Of a stretch of 36,345 bases of DNA, positions 24,163 to 32,496 are shown in pieces (positions within the stretch are counted from its first letter, which is position 1; every line of letters begins with the position of its first letter). The translations under genes were made by a program, and so were the position numbers. The notes beneath the pieces are model-generated. The model made no database searches, was not told the origin of the DNA, and saw only the letters and a program-made list of their open reading frames with translations. Source of the stretch: Chthoniobacteraceae bacterium (GTDB taxonomy: Bacteria > Verrucomicrobiota > Verrucomicrobiia > Chthoniobacterales > Chthoniobacteraceae); contig CANJPY010000052.1 in the NCBI GenBank assembly GCA_947476255.1, positions 1 through 36,345 of the forward strand, written 5' to 3'.

Positions 24163-25134
24163 ATGTCACTTACGATCTGGACGAACGGTGTTTTTAATCC
24201 CCAAGCCACGCGGCTTCTTGAAGAGGGGACCAGTGCGTATCGATTGATAAAAGCACCCACTGCAACGGCCTCGGTTTTGAATCCGGGTGAGGAGGATAGT
24301 TCGTTTGCTTCAGCCGACATTGCTTTTGGGCAGCCAGCTGTGGCGGACTGTCTCGGTAGTGCGCAACTCAAGTGGTTGGAGGTGACCTCGGCTGGTTACA
24401 CCCGCTACGACACGACTGAGTTTTTTTCCCACTTTCGCTCCAGAAATTGTGTCTTCACAAACGTGTCCGGTGTCTTTGCAGATCCTTGTGCCCAGCATGT
24501 TCTATCGATGATGTTGGCGCTGGCCCGACAACTTTTGCCCTCACACCGCGATCAATGCACGGACCACTCGTGGCATTACCACGAGAGGCGTTATCATTCG
24601 CGGCTCATGACTGGTCAGACGGTTTTGTTGCTGGGGTTTGGAGCCATTGGCAGGCGTCTTGCGGAACTGCTTGCACCTTTCAAGGTGCGGATCCTGGCGG
24701 TGCGGCGTAGTGCGCTGCCGCCCGAAGGCGTTGAACTTGTGAGTGAAGATGGTCTTCCAGAGGCACTGGCGGCGGCGGACCACGTCGTGAATATTCTGCC
24801 CGCGAGCGCTTCGACTGAGAACTATGTGCACGCAGCCCGTATCTCATGCATGCGCTCGAGCGCACAATTTTACAACGTGGGGAGGGGAACAACGGTGGAT
24901 CAGAGCGCCCTTGTGGAGGCTTTGCGTTCGGGGCGTTTGGGCGCAGCCTATCTTGACGTCATGGATCCTGAACCGCTGCCTCCGGAGCACGAATTATGGA
25001 CCACTCCAAACTGTTACATTACCCCGCATACTGCGGGGGGACGGCATGACCAGGACGAGGCTCTGGTTGCCCACTTTCTCGAGAACCTAAGGCGTTATGT
25101 AAGAGGCGATGCTTTAGACGATCGAGTGATCTAG
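24163..25134 (+). CDS. D-isomer-specific 2-hydroxyacid dehydrogenase
   Basis: A 323-residue NAD(P)-dependent dehydrogenase. It has a Rossmann motif LLLGFGAIGRRLAE and the catalytic triad typical of the family: Arg241 in NVGRGTTVD, Glu270 in DPEPLPPEHELW, and His289 in TPHTAGG. The nucleotide region continues LAVRR, and the basic residues suggest NADPH use, as in glyoxylate/hydroxypyruvate reductases. It follows the decarboxylase by 69 bp on the same strand, so it is probably in the NOS transcript. It may reduce a 2-oxoacid in the same pathway. The true substrate is unknown. Confidence 0.92.
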   Translation: MSLTIWTNGVFNPQATRLLEEGTSAYRLIKAPTATASVLNPGEEDSSFASADIAFGQPAVADCLGSAQLKWLEVTSAGYTRYDTTEFFSHFRSRNCVFTNVSGVFADPCAQHVLSMMLALARQLLPSHRDQCTDHSWHYHERRYHSRLMTGQTVLLLGFGAIGRRLAELLAPFKVRILAVRRSALPPEGVELVSEDGLPEALAAADHVVNILPASASTENYVHAARISCMRSSAQFYNVGRGTTVDQSALVEALRSGRLGAAYLDVMDPEPLPPEHELWTTPNCYITPHTAGGRHDQDEALVAHFLENLRRYVRGDALDDRVI

Positions 25135-25189
25135 ACTGAAACAGTTGTGTTGGTTGAAGGGCGGAAGTTTACGCCTGCCCGAGAGGACA

Positions 25190-25975
25190 TCATTTTAAGA
25201 TCGAGGCCGCTTCCTCCGCCACCGGTGGGTATTCCTTTTTCAATTCTTCAACTAAAGCCGTCGCTTTTCCCGTCTCTCCTTTTTGGACAAACGCTTTCGC
25301 TGCGCCAAGAAGAGCCTTGGGTTGAAGTAGTTTCTGCTGCGTGACAAATACCTCAACGGACAGAAAGGCCCGGACCGCAGCATTCCACTGTTTGGAAAGG
25401 AGTGCTTCATTGCCGATGCCCAACCAAGATATTCCTGCACTCAGAGAAGACGCTCCAGGCTGCGCAAGCGCCTTCCATGCGGTGCGCGCGCCATTCGGAT
25501 CATTTTTTGCGGCAATAATCAGTTTGTAAGCCGTGTCGAGTTCGAGGTCACCGGTGGGAGTCCATTGAGCTTGCAGGGTGGCGATGTGTTGCTCGGTTCC
25601 CGCGACGGCAATCGCTGGCAGGCGCAAGCGCATGACTTCAGCCCACTGATTGCCTGGGACATCGCTGTAGCCGCGGAAGAACGCTGCGGGATCAGTCGTC
25701 TTTTCAAGAACACCAAGGGCATCTCCTTGGTTTGCAAGTTCACGCGCTGCCTCCATCGCTGGGTGTTCTCCGAACTCGATCCGCTCCACCTGATTGATCG
25801 GTGTAATGGTGTCAGCCTGGGAACCGTCGGGAGTTGTGGCCTTGTAGAAGAGAAAATTTCCGTCCCTGCGGAGTTCCCTTGCGGCGTGTGTCTTTCCATC
25901 TTTGAGAAAAACAGTTTCTGCGAGCAGGGTTGCGGGAAGCAAAAGGGTTGTCAGAACCCAAAAATAGAATCTCAT
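25190..25975 (-). CDS. Secreted protein of unknown function, partner of the TPR protein
   Basis: About 261 residues from the ATG at 25973-25975. The N-terminus is a clear signal peptide (MRFYFWVLTTLLLPATLLA, cut near AETVF), so it is exported. The mature start (ETVFLKDGKTHAARELRRDG) looks like a small beta domain, with a later FGEHPAMEAARELANQG. The C-terminal part is helical and repeat-like (LLGAAKAFVQKGETGKATALVEELKKEYP), resembling a TPR segment. Its start codon overlaps the stop of the preceding TPR gene (ATGA), so the two are coupled and the proteins probably work together in the periplasm. No family is recognised. Confidence 0.8.
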   Translation of the reverse strand: MRFYFWVLTTLLLPATLLAETVFLKDGKTHAARELRRDGNFLFYKATTPDGSQADTITPINQVERIEFGEHPAMEAARELANQGDALGVLEKTTDPAAFFRGYSDVPGNQWAEVMRLRLPAIAVAGTEQHIATLQAQWTPTGDLELDTAYKLIIAAKNDPNGARTAWKALAQPGASSLSAGISWLGIGNEALLSKQWNAAVRAFLSVEVFVTQQKLLQPKALLGAAKAFVQKGETGKATALVEELKKEYPPVAEEAASILK

Positions 25976-28824
25976 TGCGGCTCCTTTTGTGCGAGACGTT
26001 GCTTGGCGGTCTGAACCTCCGGCAGCCCTGCCAGGCGTGGTTTGGTGGCGAGTTCTTTGTAATGAGCGATCGCTTTGGTTGGTTCGTTGAGTTTCTCGAA
26101 GCACTCGGCAGTTTTAAGATAAGCGCGTCCCACAAAACGTTCATAGCGTTGGTATGCGACGAAGACGCGCTGGTAATATTGAATGGCCCCTGCCAAATCC
26201 CCGTTTTTCTCGAAAACCTCCCCGAGTAAAAAGATGGCTTCTGCGGTGGCTTCGCCTCGCCATTCTCTGGTCGAAGCTACCTGTTCGAGAATGGGTTTGG
26301 CCTCATCCTGCTTTTCTTGGAGCAGGAGAGCTTTGGCGCGGCCAAGAGTGACGTCTCTTAATTTGGTGGAGGCGCCTGCCTTGTCTATGGCGTCTGTAAA
26401 GGAACGCAGCGCATCCTCCGGCTTGTTTTCAAGCAGAGCGATTTGACCTTGGCCATTGTAAGCGTAATCGAGCAACTCGCTCTTTGGAAAAGAGGTCAGC
26501 AGCTCTTTGTAAAATTCTAGGGCTCGTTTTGTTTCTTTGCGTTCGAGAAGGCGGTCAGCGCTTTGAGCAAGAAGAGCAGCTCCCAATGATTTAGGTGGGA
26601 TTTTGTCGCAGATGGCGTCTAGGGCCTCGGCAACCGCAGTCTGTTTGCGCAAGAAGCGCGCGAGTTCTGCCTGGGCAAAAAGGACGCGAGCCTGAACAAG
26701 AGGTCCGGTTGGGAGCTGTTTGGGATCGAGATACTGCCGGAGGTTTTCCTCGGGGTTGTAGGGAGCGACGTTTCCGGGAGAAGCGCTCTCGAGCGAGCGT
26801 GGTGGTTTGGCGCACAATTGCGCAAGTTGGGAAATGAGCTGCTCTACGGCGTCTTTGCTCCGGTCTGCGATAAATCCCGCGATTTTCTCCCGCAGATAAT
26901 TTTTTGCTTCCTCAGTTTTACCGGTTTTGTGGGTTCCCTTTGCCACCCAAAACATCGCTAGAACATTGGAAGGATGTTCGGGCTTTGCCGCGAGAAACTC
27001 GAGGAACATCTTGGATGCCTCCTCCGTGCGCCCGAGTTTTTGAAGTAATTTATTAGCCTCAAAAAGAGCATATTGGACGACTTCGTCGGTTGCACCGCGA
27101 ACGCTTGCCTTTCGATAGACTTCGATGGCGTCGTCCTGGCGGTTGAGAGCAGAAAGAGCGTCTCCGTGCAGGGCGAGAACGTCGCCAGAGACCGGATGGT
27201 CCCCGTATTTCGCTTCCCACAGACTGCAGCGTTTGACAACGTCTTCAGACCGGCGGGCGGCCTGGTAGCACGCAGCAATGCGATAATTTGCATCAGGGAC
27301 GAACAGACCCTCGTTGTGTTGTTTGATGTAGAGTTCAAAGGCTTCCAGTGCCGGTCCGTATTCCCCGGCAAAAAAGTGGGACAACGCGATGCGATATTCG
27401 GCCTCTTCCTTGAATTCACCTTTCGGAAAAGACTTGAGGTAAGACTGATAGTCTTCGATGGCCTCCTTGTAATTGGCCTGGTTAAACTGCGCGTTCGCAA
27501 GCAGGAAGCGAGCTGTTGGTACCTGAGCGCTCTTCGGAGCCTGACTCAGCAAGGCAGTGAAAGCTTTTGCCGCCGGCTCGTATTGTTCCAGTTGGAGATG
27601 CTGTGATCCGAGCAAAAGCAAGGCAGTGGCGATGTTTTTTGTTTTTGGAAACTCCGCAAGAAGGCTCTTGAGTGACTTTAGGGCCTCGGACGAATCACCG
27701 TTCTTTGCGTAGAGTGAGGCAAGGCTCAAGAGAGTATCCTCTCTTCCCGTTTTATCCGGTGATCCGAGAATGGATTCAAACAGGATAATTGCTTCATCGA
27801 CGCGCCCAGTTTCCTGATAAGCCGAAGCCTGTCGGGCGCGCAACGCGAAGAGATTGTCCGGAGCATCCTTGGCTTGATCCAGAGTTTGTTTGGCAGCGTC
27901 TACCAGCAGCTTGAGCCTGTTATTTGTATTGGTGAGTTCCACAACGCGGGCGGGATCGTTTTTTGCCGCGGCAACGTTGGTCTCCATGCGGCGGATCAGG
28001 TTTTGAATGCGTTGTTGCTGCAGAAGGATCAAGTCCTCCTTGCGTCTCACCATGGAGTAGGCACGAAGTGCCTTCTTGAGCTCAATGGCACGTAAGAAAG
28101 CATCGCCGACTTCAAATGCCAGAGCGTTTAACTGGAGCGGATTCTCTATGAGGTGTAGAAAACGGCCTTCGAGTTGCTCCAGAATCTTGAGCGCACTCGT
28201 TCGTTCTCCACGTTCCGCTTCGACGGCTCCCAAAAGGATTGCGGCTTGGATGGATTCCTGAGTTTTAAGCCCGCCTGCAATGAGCGCTTGCAGAGCGGTA
28301 GCTGCTTCCGCTTTTTTCCCCATTTCCTTTAAAAGGGCCGCCTTCGAGAGCTGTGCCTGCTCCTTTAGGGGGCCTCCTCTTTGCGCCACAAGTTCGAATG
28401 TTGCAGACGCCTTTTCCTTCTCGCCAAGCAGCGCTTGGCACTGGGCGATGCTCAGCAAAGCATCGGCAGCTTTGGAGCCGTTTGGATAGAGCTTAAGGTA
28501 GTTTTCAAAGGCGGACTTGGCCTTTGCATGGCTGTGCGTATTGAAATGTGCCGCCGCCAGTGAGTAGTGGACGCTCTCCATCCCCGGCCCTTCGGCCCCT
28601 TGGGACAGCATCTGTTCGAGATTTGTGACTGCTCCGGCAAAGTCGCCGGAAGCGAACGCACTCATCGCCTTGTTGTACGTTTCCGTGACTTGCGCCGCAG
28701 TCGGCACGATCTGTGCATCCGCCTCCCCGAAGACGAGCACGGAGAGCAAACACAATCCTCCTGCGAGGCGCTGGATGGTACTCCAGCGCGGGTGCAAGTG
28801 GGTGGCGAAGGGTGGGGATATCAT
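25972..28824 (-). CDS. Large periplasmic TPR protein
   Basis: About 950 residues from the ATG at 28824 (an upstream in-frame ATG at 28845 adds seven residues). A signal peptide is present, with a hydrophobic run LAGGLCLLSVLVFGEADA. The rest is a long array of tetratricopeptide-type helix pairs, for example YNKAMSAFASGDFAGAVTNLEQ, SAFENYLKLYPNGSKAADAL and AIEDYQSYLKSFPKGEFKEEAEYRIALSHFFAGEYGPALEAFE. The array has YbgF/CpoB-like spacing. It should be a periplasmic scaffold. It is coupled to the secreted protein at 25190-25975. No catalytic motif is visible. Related giant TPR genes in this phylum lie near ExbB/ExbD/TolQ-type genes, but none is in the window. Confidence 0.9.
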   Translation of the reverse strand: MISPPFATHLHPRWSTIQRLAGGLCLLSVLVFGEADAQIVPTAAQVTETYNKAMSAFASGDFAGAVTNLEQMLSQGAEGPGMESVHYSLAAAHFNTHSHAKAKSAFENYLKLYPNGSKAADALLSIAQCQALLGEKEKASATFELVAQRGGPLKEQAQLSKAALLKEMGKKAEAATALQALIAGGLKTQESIQAAILLGAVEAERGERTSALKILEQLEGRFLHLIENPLQLNALAFEVGDAFLRAIELKKALRAYSMVRRKEDLILLQQQRIQNLIRRMETNVAAAKNDPARVVELTNTNNRLKLLVDAAKQTLDQAKDAPDNLFALRARQASAYQETGRVDEAIILFESILGSPDKTGREDTLLSLASLYAKNGDSSEALKSLKSLLAEFPKTKNIATALLLLGSQHLQLEQYEPAAKAFTALLSQAPKSAQVPTARFLLANAQFNQANYKEAIEDYQSYLKSFPKGEFKEEAEYRIALSHFFAGEYGPALEAFELYIKQHNEGLFVPDANYRIAACYQAARRSEDVVKRCSLWEAKYGDHPVSGDVLALHGDALSALNRQDDAIEVYRKASVRGATDEVVQYALFEANKLLQKLGRTEEASKMFLEFLAAKPEHPSNVLAMFWVAKGTHKTGKTEEAKNYLREKIAGFIADRSKDAVEQLISQLAQLCAKPPRSLESASPGNVAPYNPEENLRQYLDPKQLPTGPLVQARVLFAQAELARFLRKQTAVAEALDAICDKIPPKSLGAALLAQSADRLLERKETKRALEFYKELLTSFPKSELLDYAYNGQGQIALLENKPEDALRSFTDAIDKAGASTKLRDVTLGRAKALLLQEKQDEAKPILEQVASTREWRGEATAEAIFLLGEVFEKNGDLAGAIQYYQRVFVAYQRYERFVGRAYLKTAECFEKLNEPTKAIAHYKELATKPRLAGLPEVQTAKQRLAQKEPQ

Positions 28825-28914
28825 GCCGGTCACTGGCTTAGGCAAAGTGGTTTCGAGGGCGAGTGGCAGTTCAGAGAGGTTGGTTTTGAGAGGATTGTAG
28901 CTAGGATCGCCTGA

Positions 28915-30630
28915 TTAAAGGTTGCCCTTTTTTAACTCCTCGACCGCAAAGTCTGCCGCTCGCGCTGTCAGGGCCATGTAGGTCAGGGACGGATTCACGC
29001 AGGAACCGGAGGTCATGCACGCGCCATCCGTCATGAAAACGTTTTTGACGGCGTGGACTTGATTGTGTGCATTGAGCACGGATGTCTTGGGATCGCGTCC
29101 CATGCGCGCAGTGCCCATCTCGTGAATGGCCATGCCCGGATAAGACCCTTTGTCGTAGATCTTCACGTTTTTGAGTCCCGAGGCTTCCAGCATTTCTTTG
29201 GCATCATTCGCCATGTCGATGCGCATCTTCTTCTCGTTGTCCTTGAGCTCCGCATCAAAGACGACTACGGGCATCCCCCATTTGTCAGGCGAGGAGCGGT
29301 CTAAAGACATCTTGTTTTCAAAATAGGGGAGCATCTCTCCAAACCCCGTGAGCCCCATCGTCCACTCTCCGGGGTGTGTAAGCGCGTTTTTAAACTCAGC
29401 TCCAAACGCCATTTCCGCGATGTTCCTCTGCCATCCCTGACGACTCGCGGAACCTTGGTAGCCAAACCCTCTGCGGTAGTCGCGCGATTCTGTTCCCAAA
29501 TTGCGGTAGCGCGGAATGTAGATCCCATTGGCGCGTCTGCCATAGTAATATTTGTCCAGATCACCTTCCCATGTGCCGCTCGCACCAATGCGGAAATGAT
29601 GGTCCATGAGGTTGTGCCCGAGGTGCCCGGAATCGTTGCCGAGACCGTTTGGGAAGCGTTCTGAAGTCGAGTTCATGAGCAAGGCAGTGGAACTCACTGC
29701 GCTCGCACAAACGAAAACGACTTTGGCAAGATACTCACGATCTTGAAGGGTCACAGCATCACGCACGCGCACGCCCGTCGCACGCTGTTTGGAATCGTCG
29801 TAAAGGATGTGGGTGGCCACGGAATCGGGCCGAAGTGTGAGTCTGCCCGTCTTTGCCGCGGCAGGGAGGGTTGCCGACTGGGTGCTGAAATAGGCGCCGA
29901 AAGGGCACCCCAGATTGCATTTGTTCCGATACTGGCACCGGGATCTACCCACGCCGAGTTGCTCCTTCGCGGCCTCCGAGAGGTTCGCCACCCGGCCGAT
30001 CGTTAAAACTCTGCCGGGGAAGTGCTTTTCGAGACGCTTGCGGACCTCTTTTTCGACATGAAACATGTCCATTGGCGGTAGAAACTCGCCATCCGGCAAC
30101 TGGGGCAGCCCTAGTTTTTCACCCGAAATACCCGCGAATTTCTCAACATACGAGTACCATGGAGAGATGTCCCTGTAACGGATCGGCCAATCCGTCGCGA
30201 CGCCCTCCTTGAGGTTGGCCTCAAAATCGATGTCGCTCAGGCGGTAAGACTGGCGTCCCCACATGATCGATTTACCCCCTACAATGTTCGGCCGGAACCA
30301 GTCAAAACGCTTTTCCTCTTTGTAGAGGGAATCCGTGTCGGTCATCCAGTATTTTTCCGTCATCTCATTGTACGGATAATCCCTCGAGAGTTTCGGGTGT
30401 GTCTCGATTTGTTCCAGCGTCAGGCTGCCAGCGTATTTCAGTTCCCACGGGGCCTTCATCGCATTCTCGTACCCTGTGACGTGCTCAAGGGCGCGCCCCC
30501 GCTCGAGCATGAGCACGCGGAGTCCTTTTTCGGTGAGTTCTTTCGCCGCCCACCCACCCGACATACCCGAGCCCACAACGATGGCGTCGAAGGTACGGTC
30601 CTGTGTTGCGTCAATGCTGATGCTTGCCAT
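28915..30630 (-). CDS. GMC-family FAD oxidoreductase (sugar dehydrogenase large subunit)
   Basis: A 571-residue flavoprotein. FAD-binding motif VVGSGMSGGWAAKELTEKGLRVLMLERG is near the N-terminus. The middle has a Cys-rich segment CQYRNKCNLGCPFGA (about 231-245). The C-terminus has HEMGTARMGRDP and GSCVNPSLTYMALTARAADF, the GMC active-site region with its conserved Asn. It has no signal peptide of its own, while the neighbouring small subunit has one, so it may be carried across the membrane bound to that partner. Relatives include gluconate 2-dehydrogenase and glucoside 3-dehydrogenase large subunits. It is 43 bp downstream of the small subunit in the same operon. Substrate is unknown. No cytochrome c subunit is seen nearby. 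Confidence 0.9.
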   Translation of the reverse strand: MASISIDATQDRTFDAIVVGSGMSGGWAAKELTEKGLRVLMLERGRALEHVTGYENAMKAPWELKYAGSLTLEQIETHPKLSRDYPYNEMTEKYWMTDTDSLYKEEKRFDWFRPNIVGGKSIMWGRQSYRLSDIDFEANLKEGVATDWPIRYRDISPWYSYVEKFAGISGEKLGLPQLPDGEFLPPMDMFHVEKEVRKRLEKHFPGRVLTIGRVANLSEAAKEQLGVGRSRCQYRNKCNLGCPFGAYFSTQSATLPAAAKTGRLTLRPDSVATHILYDDSKQRATGVRVRDAVTLQDREYLAKVVFVCASAVSSTALLMNSTSERFPNGLGNDSGHLGHNLMDHHFRIGASGTWEGDLDKYYYGRRANGIYIPRYRNLGTESRDYRRGFGYQGSASRQGWQRNIAEMAFGAEFKNALTHPGEWTMGLTGFGEMLPYFENKMSLDRSSPDKWGMPVVVFDAELKDNEKKMRIDMANDAKEMLEASGLKNVKIYDKGSYPGMAIHEMGTARMGRDPKTSVLNAHNQVHAVKNVFMTDGACMTSGSCVNPSLTYMALTARAADFAVEELKKGNL

Positions 30631-30673
30631 AGTGTTGTGTTGAATTTACGAGGGACTGGAATGAAATTCCGCT

Positions 30674-31204
30674 TTAGAGCGCCCAAGCTTTCTGCCGAGG
30701 CTCCATGGGGACGGATCCTTCGAAGCGGCCGGGGATAGGCAGGTAGGCCAGCGCTTGGGTTGCTCCGATTTCCGAAGTGAAATATCCGGTAACCGTTAAC
30801 TGTTTGAGCTTGGAAAAGAAGGGTTTGTTGCGAAGCCCGTATTCCTTGAGGGTCTCGTTTTTCTGAGCCGCGGTAAGCTGTGCAAAAGGGATTCCGAAGG
30901 TTTTGACACCTTCAGCCTCCAGCGCAGCAAGCCCAGCGTAGAAACTCGTTTGTTCCTCCTTCTTGGTGCAGTCCCTGAGGACGCGAAGGATAAATTTTTC
31001 GACTCCAGCAGCTTTGGCGCCGGGAGTATCCGTCGAAGGGATGATGACGTCGGCAACCTCTGCTAAAAGTGCTTCGAGGGCCGCATTGCTCTGGGGCACT
31101 TCGCCAGCCTTCGCGATCTGAGCAAAGGCAGTCTGAGGATCTCCGGCCGTGAGACAAGCTCCCAGGGTGAGGGTGACGAGTTGAATGGCTTCCCTTCGTT
31201 TCAT
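30674..31204 (-). CDS. Gluconate 2-dehydrogenase subunit 3-like protein with Tat-like signal
   Basis: A 176-residue protein. The N-terminus MKRREAIQLVTLTLGACLTAG carries an RR pair followed by a hydrophobic run, which looks like a twin-arginine signal although the motif is imperfect. The mature part is helical, with ALLAEVADVIIPSTDTPGAKAAGVEKFI and a Gly/Tyr-rich end (YLPIPGRFEG) that is typical of the subunit 3 family. In related dehydrogenases this subunit binds the GMC flavoprotein and helps its export. The pair with the GMC gene at 28915 supports the call. Confidence 0.85.
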   Translation of the reverse strand: MKRREAIQLVTLTLGACLTAGDPQTAFAQIAKAGEVPQSNAALEALLAEVADVIIPSTDTPGAKAAGVEKFILRVLRDCTKKEEQTSFYAGLAALEAEGVKTFGIPFAQLTAAQKNETLKEYGLRNKPFFSKLKQLTVTGYFTSEIGATQALAYLPIPGRFEGSVPMEPRQKAWAL

Positions 31205-31412
31205 AAATTAATTTAGGGGTGCTGGACTGCAAATGAACTGTAAAGTGAATAGCGCAGACTGGTAAAAACGCAATCATCTGGGCCTAAAACTCAAGCGATT
31301 GAGCATGGCCGGGGGGGACGGTAAATCTAGATCTGTGTTTAGCTCCCCAAACGAGTGGTCTGGGTTTGCTGCGTTTGATGGGTGAAATGTGCGGAGATTC
31401 ACACTCTCAGGG

Positions 31413-32402
31413 TCAGTGAGGGAGCCCGTGCATGGCTGACAGAGGGTAGCGTGCGCCCTGAAATGCGCCCTCGGGAAAGGTGCTTCCCAGCAGCTCTAGG
31501 TCCCAGGGGGTGAGAGCCACAGTGAGCGCGCCAAGATTTTCCTGAAGACGTTCCCTGCGGCTTGTCCCGATAAGGGGAACGATGTCGTCCCCTTGTGCGA
31601 GAACCCACGCGATCGCGAGCTGCGCGGGAGTACAGTTTTTGCTCTGGGCAAGTTCCGTAAGAATTTTGACAAGGGCTAGATTTGTCTCGAGGTCCGCACC
31701 CTTGAACCGCGGTGTGAAGGCGCGAAAATCGCCCGGCTCAAAATTTCCATCCACGGCGCCCGAAAGCAACCCACGCGAGAGAGCCCCGTACGCAACGATC
31801 CCGATGCCGAGTTCCCTGCAGACGCCCAGAATTTCACGTTCAATAAAACGAGTGGATAGGGCGTACTCTATTTCCAATGCCGCCACTGGATGAACTGCGT
31901 GTGCGCGTCTGATGATGTCCGGATTGACTTCCGAGAGCCCCAAGTATCGTACCGTCCCATCCTGAATGAGTTCTGAAATGGCTCCAACCGTATCTTCGAT
32001 GGGAACATGGGGGTCGAGGCGTGCAGGCTCGTAGATGTCTATGTAATCGACGCCGAGGCGCTGCAGCGAGTAGGCGACAAAATTTTTGAGCGCAGCGGGG
32101 CGCGAATCATGTCCGAGCCAACCGCCTTTGGGGTCGCGCAGAGCCCCAAATTTAACACTTACAATAGCCTGCTCTCTTCTCCCTGCAATGGCTTTTCCCA
32201 CAATAGTTTCGTTATGGCCCATTCCATAAAAATCGCCCGTGTTGAGAAGGGTGATGCCTGAGTCCAAGGCTGCCTGTATCGTGGCTACACCCTCGGCATC
32301 ATCGCGCTTTGCGCTGGAAGCGTAGAAGTCCGAGATGCCCATTGCTCCAAAACCAACTTCAGAGACGAGGGGGCCGTGTTTGCCTAAAAGATGGGTTTTC
32401 AT
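31413..32402 (-). CDS. Aldo/keto reductase
   Basis: About 329 residues from the ATG at 32400-32402. The barrel opens with KHGPLVSEVGFGAMGISDFY and has the Tyr of the active site in LLNTGDFYG (Tyr59) and Lys in IVSVKFGA. Two usual catalytic positions differ. The Asp five residues before the Tyr is Asn54, and the His of QPHR-type motifs is replaced in YEPARLDP. Both may be features of this subfamily. The NADP-binding end GTSRRERLQENLGAL is standard. It is 94 bp downstream of the GH13 gene. Substrate is unknown and sugar aldehydes or keto-sugars are possible. A longer start at 32471 reads into non-conserved sequence and was not chosen. Confidence 0.88.
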   Translation of the reverse strand: MKTHLLGKHGPLVSEVGFGAMGISDFYASSAKRDDAEGVATIQAALDSGITLLNTGDFYGMGHNETIVGKAIAGRREQAIVSVKFGALRDPKGGWLGHDSRPAALKNFVAYSLQRLGVDYIDIYEPARLDPHVPIEDTVGAISELIQDGTVRYLGLSEVNPDIIRRAHAVHPVAALEIEYALSTRFIEREILGVCRELGIGIVAYGALSRGLLSGAVDGNFEPGDFRAFTPRFKGADLETNLALVKILTELAQSKNCTPAQLAIAWVLAQGDDIVPLIGTSRRERLQENLGALTVALTPWDLELLGSTFPEGAFQGARYPLSAMHGLPH

Positions 32403-32496
32403 GAGTGGAAAAGAAGTGGTGCATTCGAGGGGTGTGGACAAAGCGGAAGCGCTCTTGGTCCGACAAACCACTGTCGTTGTGCGTTACGCGCGTTTT

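Noticed and set aside
25159..25180. Shared terminator between the 2-hydroxyacid dehydrogenase and the minus-strand gene
   Set aside because: The stem is broken by a bulge and has no T-run in either direction, so it was not called.
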